From an uncultured Campylobacter sp. (GTDB lineage Bacteria; Campylobacterota; Campylobacteria; Campylobacterales; Campylobacteraceae): 5,267 bases of DNA. Positions 5,242 through 5,267 of this stretch are shown in pieces. The stretch is taken from positions 1 through 5,267 of the forward strand of contig NZ_CALIJA010000024.1 of the NCBI RefSeq assembly GCF_938017615.1, in the 5' to 3' direction. Below the pieces are notes generated by a model. It had not been told where the DNA came from, did no database searches, and saw only the letters and a program-made list of their open reading frames with translations. The position numbers and the translations under genes were made by a program. Position 1 is the stretch's first letter. The number at the start of each line of letters is the position of its first letter.

Positions 5242-5267
5242 ATAAATTATCTTAGGCGCAGCTTCCT

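Noticed and set aside
5233..5267. Possible 3' end of a minus-strand gene entering from the right edge
   Set aside because: Two minus frames are open to the edge and stop at 5247 or 5233, but fewer than a dozen codons are visible, so neither can be supported.

Overview
The window fits an epsilonproteobacterium of the genus Campylobacter, perhaps one of the higher-G+C oral species such as C. gracilis or C. showae/rectus; the species is a guess. The reasons are the family of secreted, cysteine-rich Sel1-like repeat (SLR) proteins resembling the Helicobacter Hcp proteins, the AAGGAG-type ribosome binding sites, the A/T-rich spacers built from AAATTTTA/TAGAATTTT words, and an epsilonproteobacterial-looking polyphosphate kinase. 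Every supported gene is on the + strand.

Left part (1-1788): a tightly packed run of cysteine-rich genes. It opens with the 3' end of a gene cut by the window edge. An exported paralogue (291-827) overlaps it by 14 bases. Two very small reading frames follow (831-863 and 863-1006), then a 261-residue exported SLR protein (1003-1788). The last three frames are joined by TAATG and ATGA stop/start overlaps, so this part reads like one translationally coupled operon. The first two proteins share the same cysteine spacing in their C-terminal halves and look like a tandem duplication that has drifted from the standard SLR pattern.

Centre (1789-3983): a spacer with a hairpin at its start and a consensus TATAAT box leads into a complete ppk1 gene for polyphosphate kinase. 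All the catalytic and ATP-binding motifs checked are present. It is clearly richer in G+C than the genes to its left and is the housekeeping anchor of the window.

Right part (3984-5267): a 144-base spacer with three GCGC-type hairpins precedes a third, textbook Hcp-like SLR protein (4128-5153) with eight CX7C pairs. The last 114 bases hold a short hairpin and a perfect 22-base A/T-rich palindrome followed by TTTT, probably a terminator; no gene is supported there.

No CRISPR array, tRNA, rRNA or insertion sequence was seen. The SLR proteins are predicted to be exported and held rigid by disulfides, so they probably act in the periplasm or outside the cell as binding scaffolds. PPK1 is cytoplasmic, and nothing in the sequence shows a functional link between it and them. 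The least explained parts are the divergent tandem pair, the two coupled small frames and the structured spacer after ppk1.
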